The notes beneath the pieces were generated by a model. It was not told where the DNA came from. It saw only the letters and a program-made list of their open reading frames with translations, and did no database searches. This document shows positions 1-8,535 of a stretch of 64,000 nucleotides of DNA, one piece after another; position 1 is the stretch's first letter, and each line of letters starts with the position of its first letter. The position numbers and the translations under genes were made by a program. Origin of the DNA: an uncultured Clostridia bacterium (GTDB lineage: Bacteria; Bacillota; Clostridia; TANB77; CAG-508); the NCBI GenBank assembly GCA_934178475.1, contig CAKPQH010000006.1, positions 24,336 through 88,335 of the forward strand, in the 5' to 3' direction.

Positions 1-2
1 AC

Positions 3-188
3 CTAAATGTAACAGAAAGACACAGTCATAGTAACTCTGTTCCTTATATCGAATCTGGTAAAGATGCTGCAGTTGCTTATGGTTCATATGACTTTAAATT
101 TGTTAACAATAATGATTTTGATATAAAAATAAAGGCTGAAAACACCAAAAATGAAGTCATAATTAAATTGTTTAAAATTTCTGTTTAA
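3..188 (+). CDS. VanW-family protein, C-terminal end (5' truncated by window)
   Basis: An open frame enters from the left edge and stops at 186-188. The residues NVTERHSHSNSVPYIESGKD followed by AAVAYGSYDFKF match the conserved C-terminal signature of the VanW family (ERH-H-S, then G-DA-V-YG--D-KF). These proteins are usually cell-surface or envelope proteins of unknown biochemical role, sometimes found near glycopeptide-resistance genes. Only about 61 residues are visible, so domain order and start cannot be judged. A terminator hairpin begins inside the stop codon. The next gene, a D-Ala-D-Ala carboxypeptidase, is also a cell-wall gene, which fits an envelope role. Confidence 0.75.
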   Translation, partial: LNVTERHSHSNSVPYIESGKDAAVAYGSYDFKFVNNNDFDIKIKAENTKNEVIIKLFKISV

Positions 189-211
189 CCTATATTTTTG
201 GAATATAGGTT
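187..211 (+). terminator. Intrinsic terminator of the VanW-family gene
   Basis: The arms AACCTATATT (187-196) and AATATAGGTT (202-211) form a perfect 10-bp stem followed by the T-rich ATTTTATT. The hairpin overlaps the stop codon of the upstream gene. Confidence 0.7.
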
Positions 212-256
212 ATTTTATTGCATATAATTTTATTAGTATTTATTGGAGGTACAACT

Positions 257-1502
257 ATGAATCTTAATAAAAAAAAACTTATTCTTATATCTTTTACAAT
301 TTTAACAATTATATTTCTTCCCATATATAGTTTAGCAAACTATTCAGATTATACTTGGAGTTCTACAAATTACTTATCAATTCCCACTTCATCTAACATT
401 TCATCTGAATATACAGATGATACATCTAATCCACTCAATTTAGAATGTGAATCAGCTATATTAATAGAGCAAACTACTCGGTCAAATTCTATACTCATAT
501 AATTCTCATGAAAAACTTCGTCCTGCAAGTGTAACAAAAATCATGAGCATATTACTTATAATGGATGCTATAAATAATGGAACTATCAATTATGATACCA
601 AAATTCCATGTAGCGAAAATGCTGCTTCTATGGGTGGATCTCAAATATGGCTTGATACAACTGAAAGTCTATCTGTAAATGACATGCTAAAAGCAATATG
701 TGTTGTATCAGCAAATGATTGTGTAGTTGCAATGGCAGAATATTTAGGTGGAACAGAAGAAAACTTTGTTAACATGATGAATCAAAAAGCAAAAGAATTA
801 GGTATGAATGATACTACATTTAAAAATTGTCATGGAATTGATGAAGATGGTCACGAAACATCAAGTTATGATATATCTCTTATGTCAAAAGAACTTTTAA
901 ACAAATATCCAGAAATAACTAAATATACAACAATTTGGAGTGATAACTTAAGAGAAGGGAAATCAGAACTTATAAATACAAATAAACTAGTACACAATTA
1001 TAATGGTTGTACAGGGTTAAAAACAGGTTCAACATCTCAAGCATTATTTAACTTATCTGCTTCTGCAACTCGTGATAACTTATCCTTAATTGCTGTAGTT
1101 ATGAAAGCTCCTACATCTAAATTGAGATTTAGTAATGCTACTAATCTTTTGAATTATGGATTTAACAATTTTGAATACAAATCTCTAGCAAAAAAAGGAG
1201 ATATAATAACAAATATTCCTATTAATAAAGGAAATAAATCTAGTTTAGATATCATAGTAAACCATGATGTAGGTATTATAACTGCTAAAGGTTATAGTAA
1301 CAACATAGACCAAAAACTAACTTTAAATGATAATATTTCAGCACCTATTAATGAAGGAGACATTCTAGGAAGTATAGAATATTCTGTTGACAACACTACT
1401 CTTACCTCATCTGATATTGTAGCTCAAACCTCTGTTGAAAAAATATCTATTTGGAATATGATATCAAATATTTACTATAAATGGTTTAATATTATAAGAT
1501 AA
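257..1502 (+). pseudogene. D-alanyl-D-alanine carboxypeptidase (DacF/PBP5 type), broken by a 1-nt frameshift
   Basis: The N-terminal part (ATG at 257, AGGT-type RBS GGAGGT at 245-250) has a signal-like hydrophobic segment and reads to ESAILIEQTT. It then runs into a stop at 500. The -1 frame continues exactly where family members do: GQILYSYNSHEKLRPASVTK. That carries the SxxK active site (S at 528-530), followed by SAN (SxN) and KTG (GLKTGS). One extra base near 479 explains the break. The two frames together cover a whole peptidase S11 domain plus a beta-rich C-terminal domain, about 414 residues. The enzyme would trim the terminal D-Ala from peptidoglycan pentapeptides outside the membrane. 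A downstream fragment starting at the ATG at 543 would lack the catalytic serine. The break may be a true mutation or a sequence error. Confidence 0.85.
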
Positions 1503-1514
1503 AAATATGCAATA

Positions 1515-1553
1515 AAAAACTAAGCAAAATTGAAATTAAATTGCTTAGTTTTT
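1515..1553. terminator. Bidirectional terminator between dac and the GLUG prepilin gene
   Basis: AAAAACTAAGCAA (1515-1527) pairs with TTGCTTAGTTTTT (1541-1553). T runs lie on both strands, so it can end the convergent genes on either side. Confidence 0.85.
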
Positions 1554-1596
1554 TTCTATTATATATTTTTGTTTATCTGTATAGCAGAATTTATTT

Positions 1597-3342
1597 CTAA
1601 AAAGTCAAGCTTGGAAATTTATTTGTTAACCATTTTTTAAAATTATCAAAACTACTTATTGTATCAACTTTTTCAGTTATTCCACTCTCATCATCTTGTG
1701 CAGTAATTTTAGTATTATCAGTTCCTTTTGAACCTATACCTTTTATTGTATCATTTGTATAATAACAATTATTTACACTTGCTGTACTACTTGTATTCCA
1801 TTGTCCAACTATTTCTCCAACTGCTTCTTCATTTTCAAACTCACAACTACTATAACAATACTCTACTATACCTTCATCACTTAAAAGTCCAATTATTCCT
1901 CCAGTTGCCTCTTGTGTAGCATCATTATAATTGCCACTAGATATTTTACCAGTATTATAACATTTTTCTACTTTTCCACCTTTTTTGTTATTGTCTCCCT
2001 GCCAACCTACTATTCCTCCTGTAACTCCTTTTCCTCCAATCGAACATGACTTCACATTTCCTTTATTAATACACCCAGTTACTAATCCATCAGCTATAGC
2101 TCCTGTAATTCCACCTGCTTGTTGACACCCAGCTATTACTTCTCCTTCATTTATACAATTTTCGATATTTCCGACATCCATGCCTCCAACAATACCACCT
2201 GCACTATTTAGCTTTGCAGTTATATTTCCCGAATTAACACATTCCTTAATTACAGCATTACCATTCATGATCCATCCAATAACTCCCCCTGCCATATTTG
2301 AATTTAAAGTATCATTTACTGGTTCTGTACTCACATCTCCATAATTTTCACATCTAACTACGCTTAAACTTGTACCACCTTGAAATGAAGCTATTATACC
2401 ACCAGCTTGTTGATATTGACTTACAACTTTTCCATAATTTTTACAATCAGTTATTTCCAAACTAGAATCAGTTGTACATGCAACAATACCTCCTGCTATT
2501 TTACCCCTACTAGTTTTTCCACATTCATCTTTAGTTAAAACATTTCCTTTATTAATACAATTTTTTATTGTTCCTCCTGCTTGTCCAACAATACCTCCAG
2601 CCTGTTCTCCTGTTTGGCTTTTATTAACATTATCTATTGAAGTAATTGATGCATAATTTCTGCATCCTTCAATAGTGCCTTCTGAGCCTCCAGCAATACC
2701 TCCAATTATTACTGCTCCATTTACTTTACCGCTTCCAACTATTACATCTTTTATTTTACCATTAGCTCCTAGATTTCCTACTAATCCAACTAATGCATTG
2801 TCTTCTTGATTTATATTTAATCCGTATATTATTTTGTTACTTCCATCTAATTCACCTTTAAATTCTTTAAGTACTGTATCTTCTTTGCTTAAAAGACTGC
2901 TTTCAATACCACCTCCAATAGGCGTCCACTCTTTATTTTGAAGATCTATATCATTTGTCATTTTTAATACTTTTCCTTCAAAATCATTTCCTTCATTTAC
3001 TTGTTTAGCCAAATACGCAAGTTCTGAACCATTACTTATCTCATATGGATTATCAGCTGTTCCATCTCCTTTTGAAAAACTCTCAGCAATACTTCCATCC
3101 CACTTTGAAGCGCTACCTTCATTTGCATATATTGCCATCTCGATTTTCTGTTCCTCTAACATTTCATTTTCTTTTTCTTTAGCCTTTTCAGTTGCTTCCT
3201 TAGCAGTTACTGCTTTATTTAATATTCCATCTTGACTTGATATCATATTTATTGTTATCCCTGCTAATATTAATAACACAATTATTGTTATTACTAAAGC
3301 AATTAATGTTATACCTTTTACATTTTTTAATACCTTTTTCAT
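1597..3342 (-). CDS. Prepilin-type N-terminus fused to a GLUG-repeat surface domain
   Basis: The protein is 581 residues. Residues 1-35 are a prepilin-like signal: basic leader, then KG|ITLIALVITII and a hydrophobic helix, followed by MISSQDGILNKA and a charged coiled segment. Mature position 5 is Ala rather than the usual pilin Glu5. From about residue 95 the chain has a NPYEI-type lead-in and then many repeats of the pattern GGIVG-x-C-x-N-x-G, typical of GLUG motifs that build a right-handed beta-helix in bacterial surface adhesins. The likely location is outside the membrane, tethered by the N-terminal helix or built into a pilus. No ligand can be predicted. Its DNA for residues 10-45 is nearly identical to the genes at 25288 and 40915. 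Expression probably depends on the structured leader at 3460-3680. Confidence 0.75.
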   Translation of the reverse strand: MKKVLKNVKGITLIALVITIIVLLILAGITINMISSQDGILNKAVTAKEATEKAKEKENEMLEEQKIEMAIYANEGSASKWDGSIAESFSKGDGTADNPYEISNGSELAYLAKQVNEGNDFEGKVLKMTNDIDLQNKEWTPIGGGIESSLLSKEDTVLKEFKGELDGSNKIIYGLNINQEDNALVGLVGNLGANGKIKDVIVGSGKVNGAVIIGGIAGGSEGTIEGCRNYASITSIDNVNKSQTGEQAGGIVGQAGGTIKNCINKGNVLTKDECGKTSRGKIAGGIVACTTDSSLEITDCKNYGKVVSQYQQAGGIIASFQGGTSLSVVRCENYGDVSTEPVNDTLNSNMAGGVIGWIMNGNAVIKECVNSGNITAKLNSAGGIVGGMDVGNIENCINEGEVIAGCQQAGGITGAIADGLVTGCINKGNVKSCSIGGKGVTGGIVGWQGDNNKKGGKVEKCYNTGKISSGNYNDATQEATGGIIGLLSDEGIVEYCYSSCEFENEEAVGEIVGQWNTSSTASVNNCYYTNDTIKGIGSKGTDNTKITAQDDESGITEKVDTISSFDNFKKWLTNKFPSLTF

Positions 3343-3466
3343 TTTTATCTTATCCTCCTTAGTTTTCTATTATTTTTCTTTACAACTTTTATTATTAGTT
3401 TTACAGTGATTATCATTCATACAATATATGTATCTTTTTCTCCCTTCTCTTTTGGATAAAAATGCA

Positions 3467-3517
3467 AAATAAGACAAGAAACCTATTACCTCTTATGGTA
3501 ATAAGCTAGTCTTATTT
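3467..3517 (-). promoter_or_regulatory. Leader terminator/attenuator hairpin, copy 1
   Basis: Outer arms AAATAAGACAAG (3467-3478) and CTAGTCTTATTT (3506-3517) enclose an inner stem TATTACC/GGTAATA (3484-3490, 3497-3503). On the minus strand it is followed by TTTTGCATTTTT, so it looks like an intrinsic terminator. It sits about 125 nt before the prepilin start codon and about 130 nt after the promoter. Nearly the same sequence occurs at 26563-26613 before another prepilin gene, so it is more likely an attenuator than a gene end. Confidence 0.65.
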
Positions 3518-3556
3518 ATCAAATACATTATACTTACTCTATTATCTAAACTATTC

Positions 3557-3578
3557 ATGTGTGTGCGCGTGTGTGCGT
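3557..3578. repeat. 22-nt alternating purine-pyrimidine (TG/CG) tract in the prepilin leader
   Basis: The + strand reads ATGTGTGTGCGCGTGTGTGC and GT, strictly alternating. It lies 39 nt upstream of the attenuator hairpin on the minus strand, exactly where the other prepilin leader has (CT)16. It has Z-DNA-forming composition and slippage potential. Confidence 0.8.
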
Positions 3579-3647
3579 CACTCTCCTAACGGTTTCAAGT
3601 TTTTCTATCTTTTGTATTTTTTTACCTTTTTTCTTTATCTGTATAAT

Positions 3648-3676
3648 ATACTATATATTCTATTAATTTTTGTCAA
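3648..3676 (-). promoter_or_regulatory. Promoter of the GLUG prepilin gene
   Basis: On the minus strand, TTGACA (3671-3676), a 17-nt spacer and TAGTAT (3648-3653). The predicted transcript starts near 3641. The rest of 3343-3751 holds the leader with the alternating repeat and the attenuator. Confidence 0.6.
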
Positions 3677-3751
3677 CAACAATTCTTTTACATTTTTATT
3701 GCAAATATATTACATCTTCTTATTATTTTCATTTATGTTTCTTATATATCC

Positions 3752-5119
3752 TTATTTTAATTTTCTTTCTATCAAATCAGCAATTTCTCTTGCTTTTTTA
3801 GTAATATATTCTTGATTTTCTCCTTCTATCATTACTCTTACTAAAGGTTCTGTTCCAGAAGGTCTAATTAAAACTCTTCCATTTCCTGCAAATTCTTTTT
3901 CCAACTTTTCAATAGCTGATTTAATTTCTTCATCTTTTTCATAATCATACTTTTTATCTGAACTTACTTTACTATTTATTAAAACTTGTGGATATAATTT
4001 TATAATACTTGCAACTTCTGAAGCTTTTTTATTTTCCTCTGATATTGCTAATATAAGCATTAGTGATGTTAATATTCCATCTCCAGTAGGGTTATAATCT
4101 AATAAAATAACATGACCTGATTGTTCCCCACCTAGATTATATCCATCTTTTAACATTTCCTCTAAAACATATCTATCTCCAACTTTTGTTTGAAGCAATT
4201 CTAGTCCATTATCTCTTGTAAATTTATTTAATCCTAAATTACTCATAACAGTAGCAACAATTGTATCTTTTTTTAGCATTCCTTTTCTTCTTAAATATGT
4301 AGATATTATAGCTAAAATCTTATCTCCATCTATAGTCTCACCTTTTTCATCAATAGCTAAACATCTATCTCCGTCTCCATCATACGCAATTCCTAAACTT
4401 AGCTTGTTTTCTACAACAAACTTCTTTATTCCTTCCAAATGTGTAGAACCACATCCATCATTTATATTTATTCCATTTGGGGTATTATTAATAATTTTAT
4501 ATTTTATTCCTAATGCTTTAAAAACTCTTTCTGCAACTTTATATGTAGCTCCATTTGCAGTATCTATTCCAACTACAAAATCATCTTTCAAAACCTCTTC
4601 AATTTTATCATCAAAATTCTTTCTAAAGAAATACACATATTCATCAATTAAATCTAAAGCATATTCAGAAACTCCAATTTTATCATTTACAGCTGTTAAC
4701 TTTTCCATTTTTTCTTTGGATTCGATTATTTCTTCTATTTCTTCTTCTAAACTATCTTGAATTTTCATTCCTTTATTACTGAAATATTTAATTCCATTAA
4801 ATTCAAATGTATTGTGTGATGCAGAAATTACAACACTAGCATCTGCATTTAATTTCTTAGTAAGATATGCAACTGCTGGTGTTGGTATAACACCTAATAA
4901 CTTTACATTAGCTCCATAACTTAAAAATCCTGCAACCATTGCACTTTCAATAAGTGTTCCTGAAATTCTAGTATCTCTACCAATTAAAATAGTTGGTGCA
5001 TGATCTGCATGTTTAGCTAAAACGTAAGCGCCTGCCTTTGCAACTTTAAAAACTAATTCTGGAGTTAATTCCGTATTTGCAATTCTCCTAATACCATCTG
5101 TCCCAAAATATTTTCTCAT
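3752..5119 (-). CDS. glmM: Phosphoglucosamine mutase
   Basis: GlmM converts glucosamine-6-phosphate to glucosamine-1-phosphate for UDP-GlcNAc and peptidoglycan synthesis in the cytoplasm. The start MRKYFGTDGIRR is the classic N-terminus. The phosphoserine loop is SASHN (Ser101), the metal loop is DGDGDR and the phosphate-binding loop near the C-terminus is RPSGTEPLVRVMIEG. Length (455 residues) is normal. An ATG three codons upstream (5128) abuts the AAGGAAGG ribosome binding site, so the ATG at 5119 is the better start. The residues after SASHN (TFEF instead of the usual PYEDN) are slightly divergent. It follows a small unknown gene by 18 nt and may be co-transcribed with it. Confidence 0.97.
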   Translation of the reverse strand: MRKYFGTDGIRRIANTELTPELVFKVAKAGAYVLAKHADHAPTILIGRDTRISGTLIESAMVAGFLSYGANVKLLGVIPTPAVAYLTKKLNADASVVISASHNTFEFNGIKYFSNKGMKIQDSLEEEIEEIIESKEKMEKLTAVNDKIGVSEYALDLIDEYVYFFRKNFDDKIEEVLKDDFVVGIDTANGATYKVAERVFKALGIKYKIINNTPNGININDGCGSTHLEGIKKFVVENKLSLGIAYDGDGDRCLAIDEKGETIDGDKILAIISTYLRRKGMLKKDTIVATVMSNLGLNKFTRDNGLELLQTKVGDRYVLEEMLKDGYNLGGEQSGHVILLDYNPTGDGILTSLMLILAISEENKKASEVASIIKLYPQVLINSKVSSDKKYDYEKDEEIKSAIEKLEKEFAGNGRVLIRPSGTEPLVRVMIEGENQEYITKKAREIADLIERKLK

Positions 5120-5137
5120 AAAAATCATCCTTCCTTT

Positions 5138-5428
5138 TTAACGAGTCAATGTTTCATATATTTCAACTAATAAACTTGTTCTTATTATATCATCTACATT
5201 GTCACTTTTTAATATCTTATATACACTTTTTATTGTTTCATTGTATCTTCCATTTAAATACTTTTCACTTGCCTCAAGTAAATTAAATAAATCTGTATAC
5301 CTATAAAAAGTCCAACTGCTCATTCTTATTTCTTTAACAATATATTTTATAATTTTATTAGTCACAAAATCAATACATTTATCATATTCTTTATTCTCTA
5401 TATACTCTTTATATAATTTATCTTCCAT
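5138..5428 (-). CDS. Unknown 96-residue helical protein
   Basis: No family is recognised. The protein is predicted to be mostly alpha-helical and charged, with no signal peptide or membrane segment, so it is probably cytoplasmic. Its start overlaps the end of the 587-residue gene upstream by 11 nt, which implies translational coupling and a shared function. It lies 18 nt before glmM. The conserved-looking stretch is MSSWTFYRYTDLF in the middle. Confidence 0.6.
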   Translation of the reverse strand: MEDKLYKEYIENKEYDKCIDFVTNKIIKYIVKEIRMSSWTFYRYTDLFNLLEASEKYLNGRYNETIKSVYKILKSDNVDDIIRTSLLVEIYETLTR

Positions 5429-7181
5429 TAGCTATCTCCTCTTTTTCTTTTTTAATTTTATTTTCTTTTACTTCTTCTCCTGTAACAATATTTATATATT
5501 TTTTAGGTGGAATAACTAATATTTCCTTTCCATTTACTATCTTCTTTTCCTTTAGGTGATTTGGATATTTGCTTCTGTCTTTTATATATAATAAATGTTC
5601 AAGAAAATTAACTGTTTCTCTATCATATGTATTCTTTTGAATAGCATCATTAATAACTTTTTTATGTTTATTGCTAACAGGCATAAGTACATTAGTCGTT
5701 ACAAGTTTCTTTCTAACAAAAAAGTCTTCACTACCTTCATATACTGGCATTATTGTTTTCCCTGTATGTGTTATTAAAAACTTTTTCAAAAAATCTTTTT
5801 CCATATGTAATCTAACTGGCATATTCATACCTTCATAATCAATTCCAAGTAAAACATATTTTGAATTTGCTTTATCATTATCTTTTTCATTAATACATCC
5901 CCAATTGCCGATACCTTTATTATCCCAAAGCCAATCTAATATATTTATAAGCATACTATCTTTTCCAATATAGCTATTTTGAAGTTGATTATGTAATACT
6001 GCATATTTATTATAATCACTTACTAAATTATTTTCTTTTCCAACCGTCATACTAGAAATTATTTCATCATATTCTTTTGCAAATGGCTCTAACATATTTT
6101 CACTAATTTCATTTGCATCAAAAACTCTACAATTTTCCTGTTTTTCATTTTGTATTTTATTTTGAATTTTTACAGATATTACATCAGATATACTTTTCAA
6201 AAAATTAGTTTTCATTTTTATTAGCAAATAATCTTCATCCAAATAATTATATTGCTTTCCGCTATCTATTATCTCCAATTCAGAAACAGCAAAAAAGGCA
6301 TTATTTACCTTTTCAGAAGCTTTAGCAAATCTATTTTGCCAAAAAGCATTTAATACTAGTAAATCATCTATATCAAATTGTCGCAAATATTCCTCTGAAA
6401 AAAGCTTATTTATCTCAATTTCTTTCTTGCCAAATTTATCTTGATACAGTGGTACCTCTAATTCTTTCAAATATATACCTCTCAATTCAGCCGTTTGTGC
6501 TTTTTCATATATTTCTATTAATCCAAATCTATCAAAAAATTCTCCCATACATTCCATTGTTTGTATTAAATTATCTTTTAATCCTTCTTCTAGTTCTGGA
6601 TTTATATATTCTATCAAATTATAAACATTTTGAACATTATCATCAGAAGTAGTTGCTATATATTGTTTCAATATATCTCTATCTTCTTTTGATAACCCCT
6701 CCATAATTTTTTTCTTTTCTTTTTCACTCTGCTTTTTATATTTTTCTCCAAAAACACGTGTATATGAACTAATGCTTCTATTCTCCAATGCTTTTATCAT
6801 TTCTTTAACTAAAACCTCTAAAGAATGCTCATCATCAGAATTATATATATCATCCAAAGATTTATTGTTTTGATTTTCCACTTTTTCATATACTTCTTTC
6901 AATTTCTTTTTATCCTTGAGTAAAGTCTTTGCAGCTTTATACTGAAAAAACTTTCCTTCTAAATTGGCATTTTCAGAGAATTTCATAAGTGTTTGGTATT
7001 GTTCTTCAAAAAATAAATCCTTCATTTCATCTATTGTAATATTAGGCTTTTCTTTTTTGAGATTATCAAAGTATTTTAGGATCATATCTAAATCTCTATT
7101 TAAAATTCTTTTTTCTTCTTCAGTCATTTTTTTAGTTTTCTGCATTCTTTGTAGCGCCATTTTTATCTCTGTATTTTTCAT
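5418..7181 (-). CDS. Unknown 587-residue cytoplasmic protein
   Basis: I do not recognise a domain. The first 250 residues are strongly helical and charged (Lys/Glu rich, coiled-coil-like). The C-terminal third is more mixed, with a basic tail ending in KIKKEKEEIANGR. There is no signal peptide or transmembrane segment. A good ribosome binding site (AGGAGC-type, at about 7190) precedes the ATG. It overlaps the next gene by 11 nt, so the two form a coupled pair. Nothing nearby (no integrase, no toxin motif) shows what it does. Confidence 0.55.
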   Translation of the reverse strand: MKNTEIKMALQRMQKTKKMTEEEKRILNRDLDMILKYFDNLKKEKPNITIDEMKDLFFEEQYQTLMKFSENANLEGKFFQYKAAKTLLKDKKKLKEVYEKVENQNNKSLDDIYNSDDEHSLEVLVKEMIKALENRSISSYTRVFGEKYKKQSEKEKKKIMEGLSKEDRDILKQYIATTSDDNVQNVYNLIEYINPELEEGLKDNLIQTMECMGEFFDRFGLIEIYEKAQTAELRGIYLKELEVPLYQDKFGKKEIEINKLFSEEYLRQFDIDDLLVLNAFWQNRFAKASEKVNNAFFAVSELEIIDSGKQYNYLDEDYLLIKMKTNFLKSISDVISVKIQNKIQNEKQENCRVFDANEISENMLEPFAKEYDEIISSMTVGKENNLVSDYNKYAVLHNQLQNSYIGKDSMLINILDWLWDNKGIGNWGCINEKDNDKANSKYVLLGIDYEGMNMPVRLHMEKDFLKKFLITHTGKTIMPVYEGSEDFFVRKKLVTTNVLMPVSNKHKKVINDAIQKNTYDRETVNFLEHLLYIKDRSKYPNHLKEKKIVNGKEILVIPPKKYINIVTGEEVKENKIKKEKEEIANGR

Positions 7182-7248
7182 AAAATTGCTCCTAATAAAT
7201 TTTATTTAACCAACGCTATTATATCATAATAAATATTATATATACAAT

Positions 7249-8142
7249 CTATTTTTTATTTTTGTTCTTATTAATGTATGTTATAACATAAAAATATGAA
7301 ATTAAAATCATTATAGTTTGGAATATATTTGTATTAACATTGATATAATACTTTAAAATCCAATATGCAATTTGTAATATCATTGGCAATGTAAATGAAT
7401 AAATAGCTAAACTTAACATATCTTTTTTTGATTTAATTTCATCTTTAAATATTTTCTTAACTATTATTTCTGAAGCAACAATTATTATTATACATAAAGA
7501 AAATGTTATCACAGACATTACAAAATAAATAATAAAATATTGTACCCAATAATAAGTTACAGGACGTCCCCCTATATGACTTGTAAACAAATCTTTTGAA
7601 AAGCTCTCATCTGTATTTATATTATATCTTCCAAGAAACTCATTATACGTATATTCATAATTATTATTTTTATTTTCATCATTTAAATCTTGAATTTCAA
7701 AGCCTTTTAATAAGTATAGTACTTTATCTTTTAAAAAGATTATACAATTTTCTTCTTTTATTAAATCAATATATTCATTAATAGCTTCTTCTTTGCTTAA
7801 ATTTGTATTTATTATTATTCTTCCCTGAATTATATTTTCAGTTTCATTTTTATCTAATATAGTAGCTTCTCCATCTTCTATATTTAACTCGTTATTTTCG
7901 ACAGTAAAGTTAGGTATGTTATCATCTATATAACTTACAAACTCTTTAATACTTTTATTTGTCTCATATGTAAAAAATATTGAACTAACAATAGCTATCA
8001 CTGAAACAAGACTAAAAAAATATTTTATAGATTTTTTTAGTCCTTCATTTATCATATTTTCATATTCATCTAATTTAAAAATCGAATAATAAATCTTTTT
8101 CCAAAAATTTATCTTTTTATCATTTTCTACTACTTTTCCCAT
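7249..8142 (-). CDS. DUF1189-family membrane protein
   Basis: The 297-residue protein has an N-terminal amphipathic region, a transmembrane helix around residues 40-60 and an extracytoplasmic segment containing IPNFTVENNELNI. Three or four more helices follow from about residue 200. That layout and the IPNFTVENNEL signature match DUF1189 membrane proteins of Firmicutes, whose function is not established. The gene starts 24 nt after the 3' end of the 6S RNA on the same strand and could be reached by read-through from the 6S promoter. A long AT-rich run follows the stop. Confidence 0.75.
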   Translation of the reverse strand: MGKVVENDKKINFWKKIYYSIFKLDEYENMINEGLKKSIKYFFSLVSVIAIVSSIFFTYETNKSIKEFVSYIDDNIPNFTVENNELNIEDGEATILDKNETENIIQGRIIINTNLSKEEAINEYIDLIKEENCIIFLKDKVLYLLKGFEIQDLNDENKNNNYEYTYNEFLGRYNINTDESFSKDLFTSHIGGRPVTYYWVQYFIIYFVMSVITFSLCIIIIVASEIIVKKIFKDEIKSKKDMLSLAIYSFTLPMILQIAYWILKYYINVNTNIFQTIMILISYFYVITYINKNKNKK

Positions 8143-8165
8143 TTATTCACTCCTAAACAAAAAAT

Positions 8166-8356
8166 AAAAATCCCCCGCTTTAGCCGTATCGAATTTTTAA
8201 TAACCTGCCTCTCACAACAGGTGGGTGCCTACCTAAATACTCATGGGCTTCTTACTATATAAAATGTAAGCTTGCACGCCATATTCAGAGATCAGCCCCT
8301 CTTTAAACTTGTAGGTTCTAAAAATTCTGTCTACACGCACTACGCAGGGCATTTTT
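8166..8356 (-). ncRNA. ssrS: 6S RNA
   Basis: On the minus strand the sequence runs from about AAAAATGCCCTGCGTAG to AGCGGGGGATTTTT. The closing stem (TGCCCTGC with GCGGGG), internal GGCACCCACC pairing with GGCAGG, and the terminal TTCGATACGGC-AGCGGGGG block match clostridial 6S RNA. This RNA folds into a long hairpin with a central bubble that mimics an open promoter and sequesters the housekeeping RNA polymerase. A U-run follows. It is preceded by its own promoter. The exact ends are approximate. Confidence 0.85.
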
Positions 8357-8379
8357 GATAATTAATTTATATTATAATT

Positions 8380-8408
8380 ATATTATCATTTATATATATG
8401 TTTTTCAA
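8380..8408 (-). promoter_or_regulatory. 6S RNA promoter
   Basis: On the minus strand, TTGAAA (8403-8408), a 17-nt spacer and TAATAT (8380-8385). Several overlapping TATAAT-like hexamers lie between here and the RNA, so the exact -10 is uncertain. The remaining 8409-8535 holds only AT-rich sequence and no recognised gene. Confidence 0.55.
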
Positions 8409-8535
8409 GTAATGAAATAAAGCTTATTTTTATGATTTATAGTAAATTAAAGTGTTTTTTATATCTTTATTCTTTAATCCTTTATTTATATTTCATTTTC
8501 ATTACTTGACATTTAACTTATTATAGTATATTAAT

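Noticed and set aside
470..545. Programmed frameshift or recoding in the dac gene
   Set aside because: No slippery heptamer, downstream pseudoknot or Shine-Dalgarno-like stimulator is visible at the junction.
3460..3640. c-di-GMP-I riboswitch before the GLUG prepilin gene
   Set aside because: Pieces such as GACGCA and GAAACC appear, but the ordered GCAAACC and GACGCAAAGCC boxes and the P2/P3 stems are absent, and the sister leader lacks them too.
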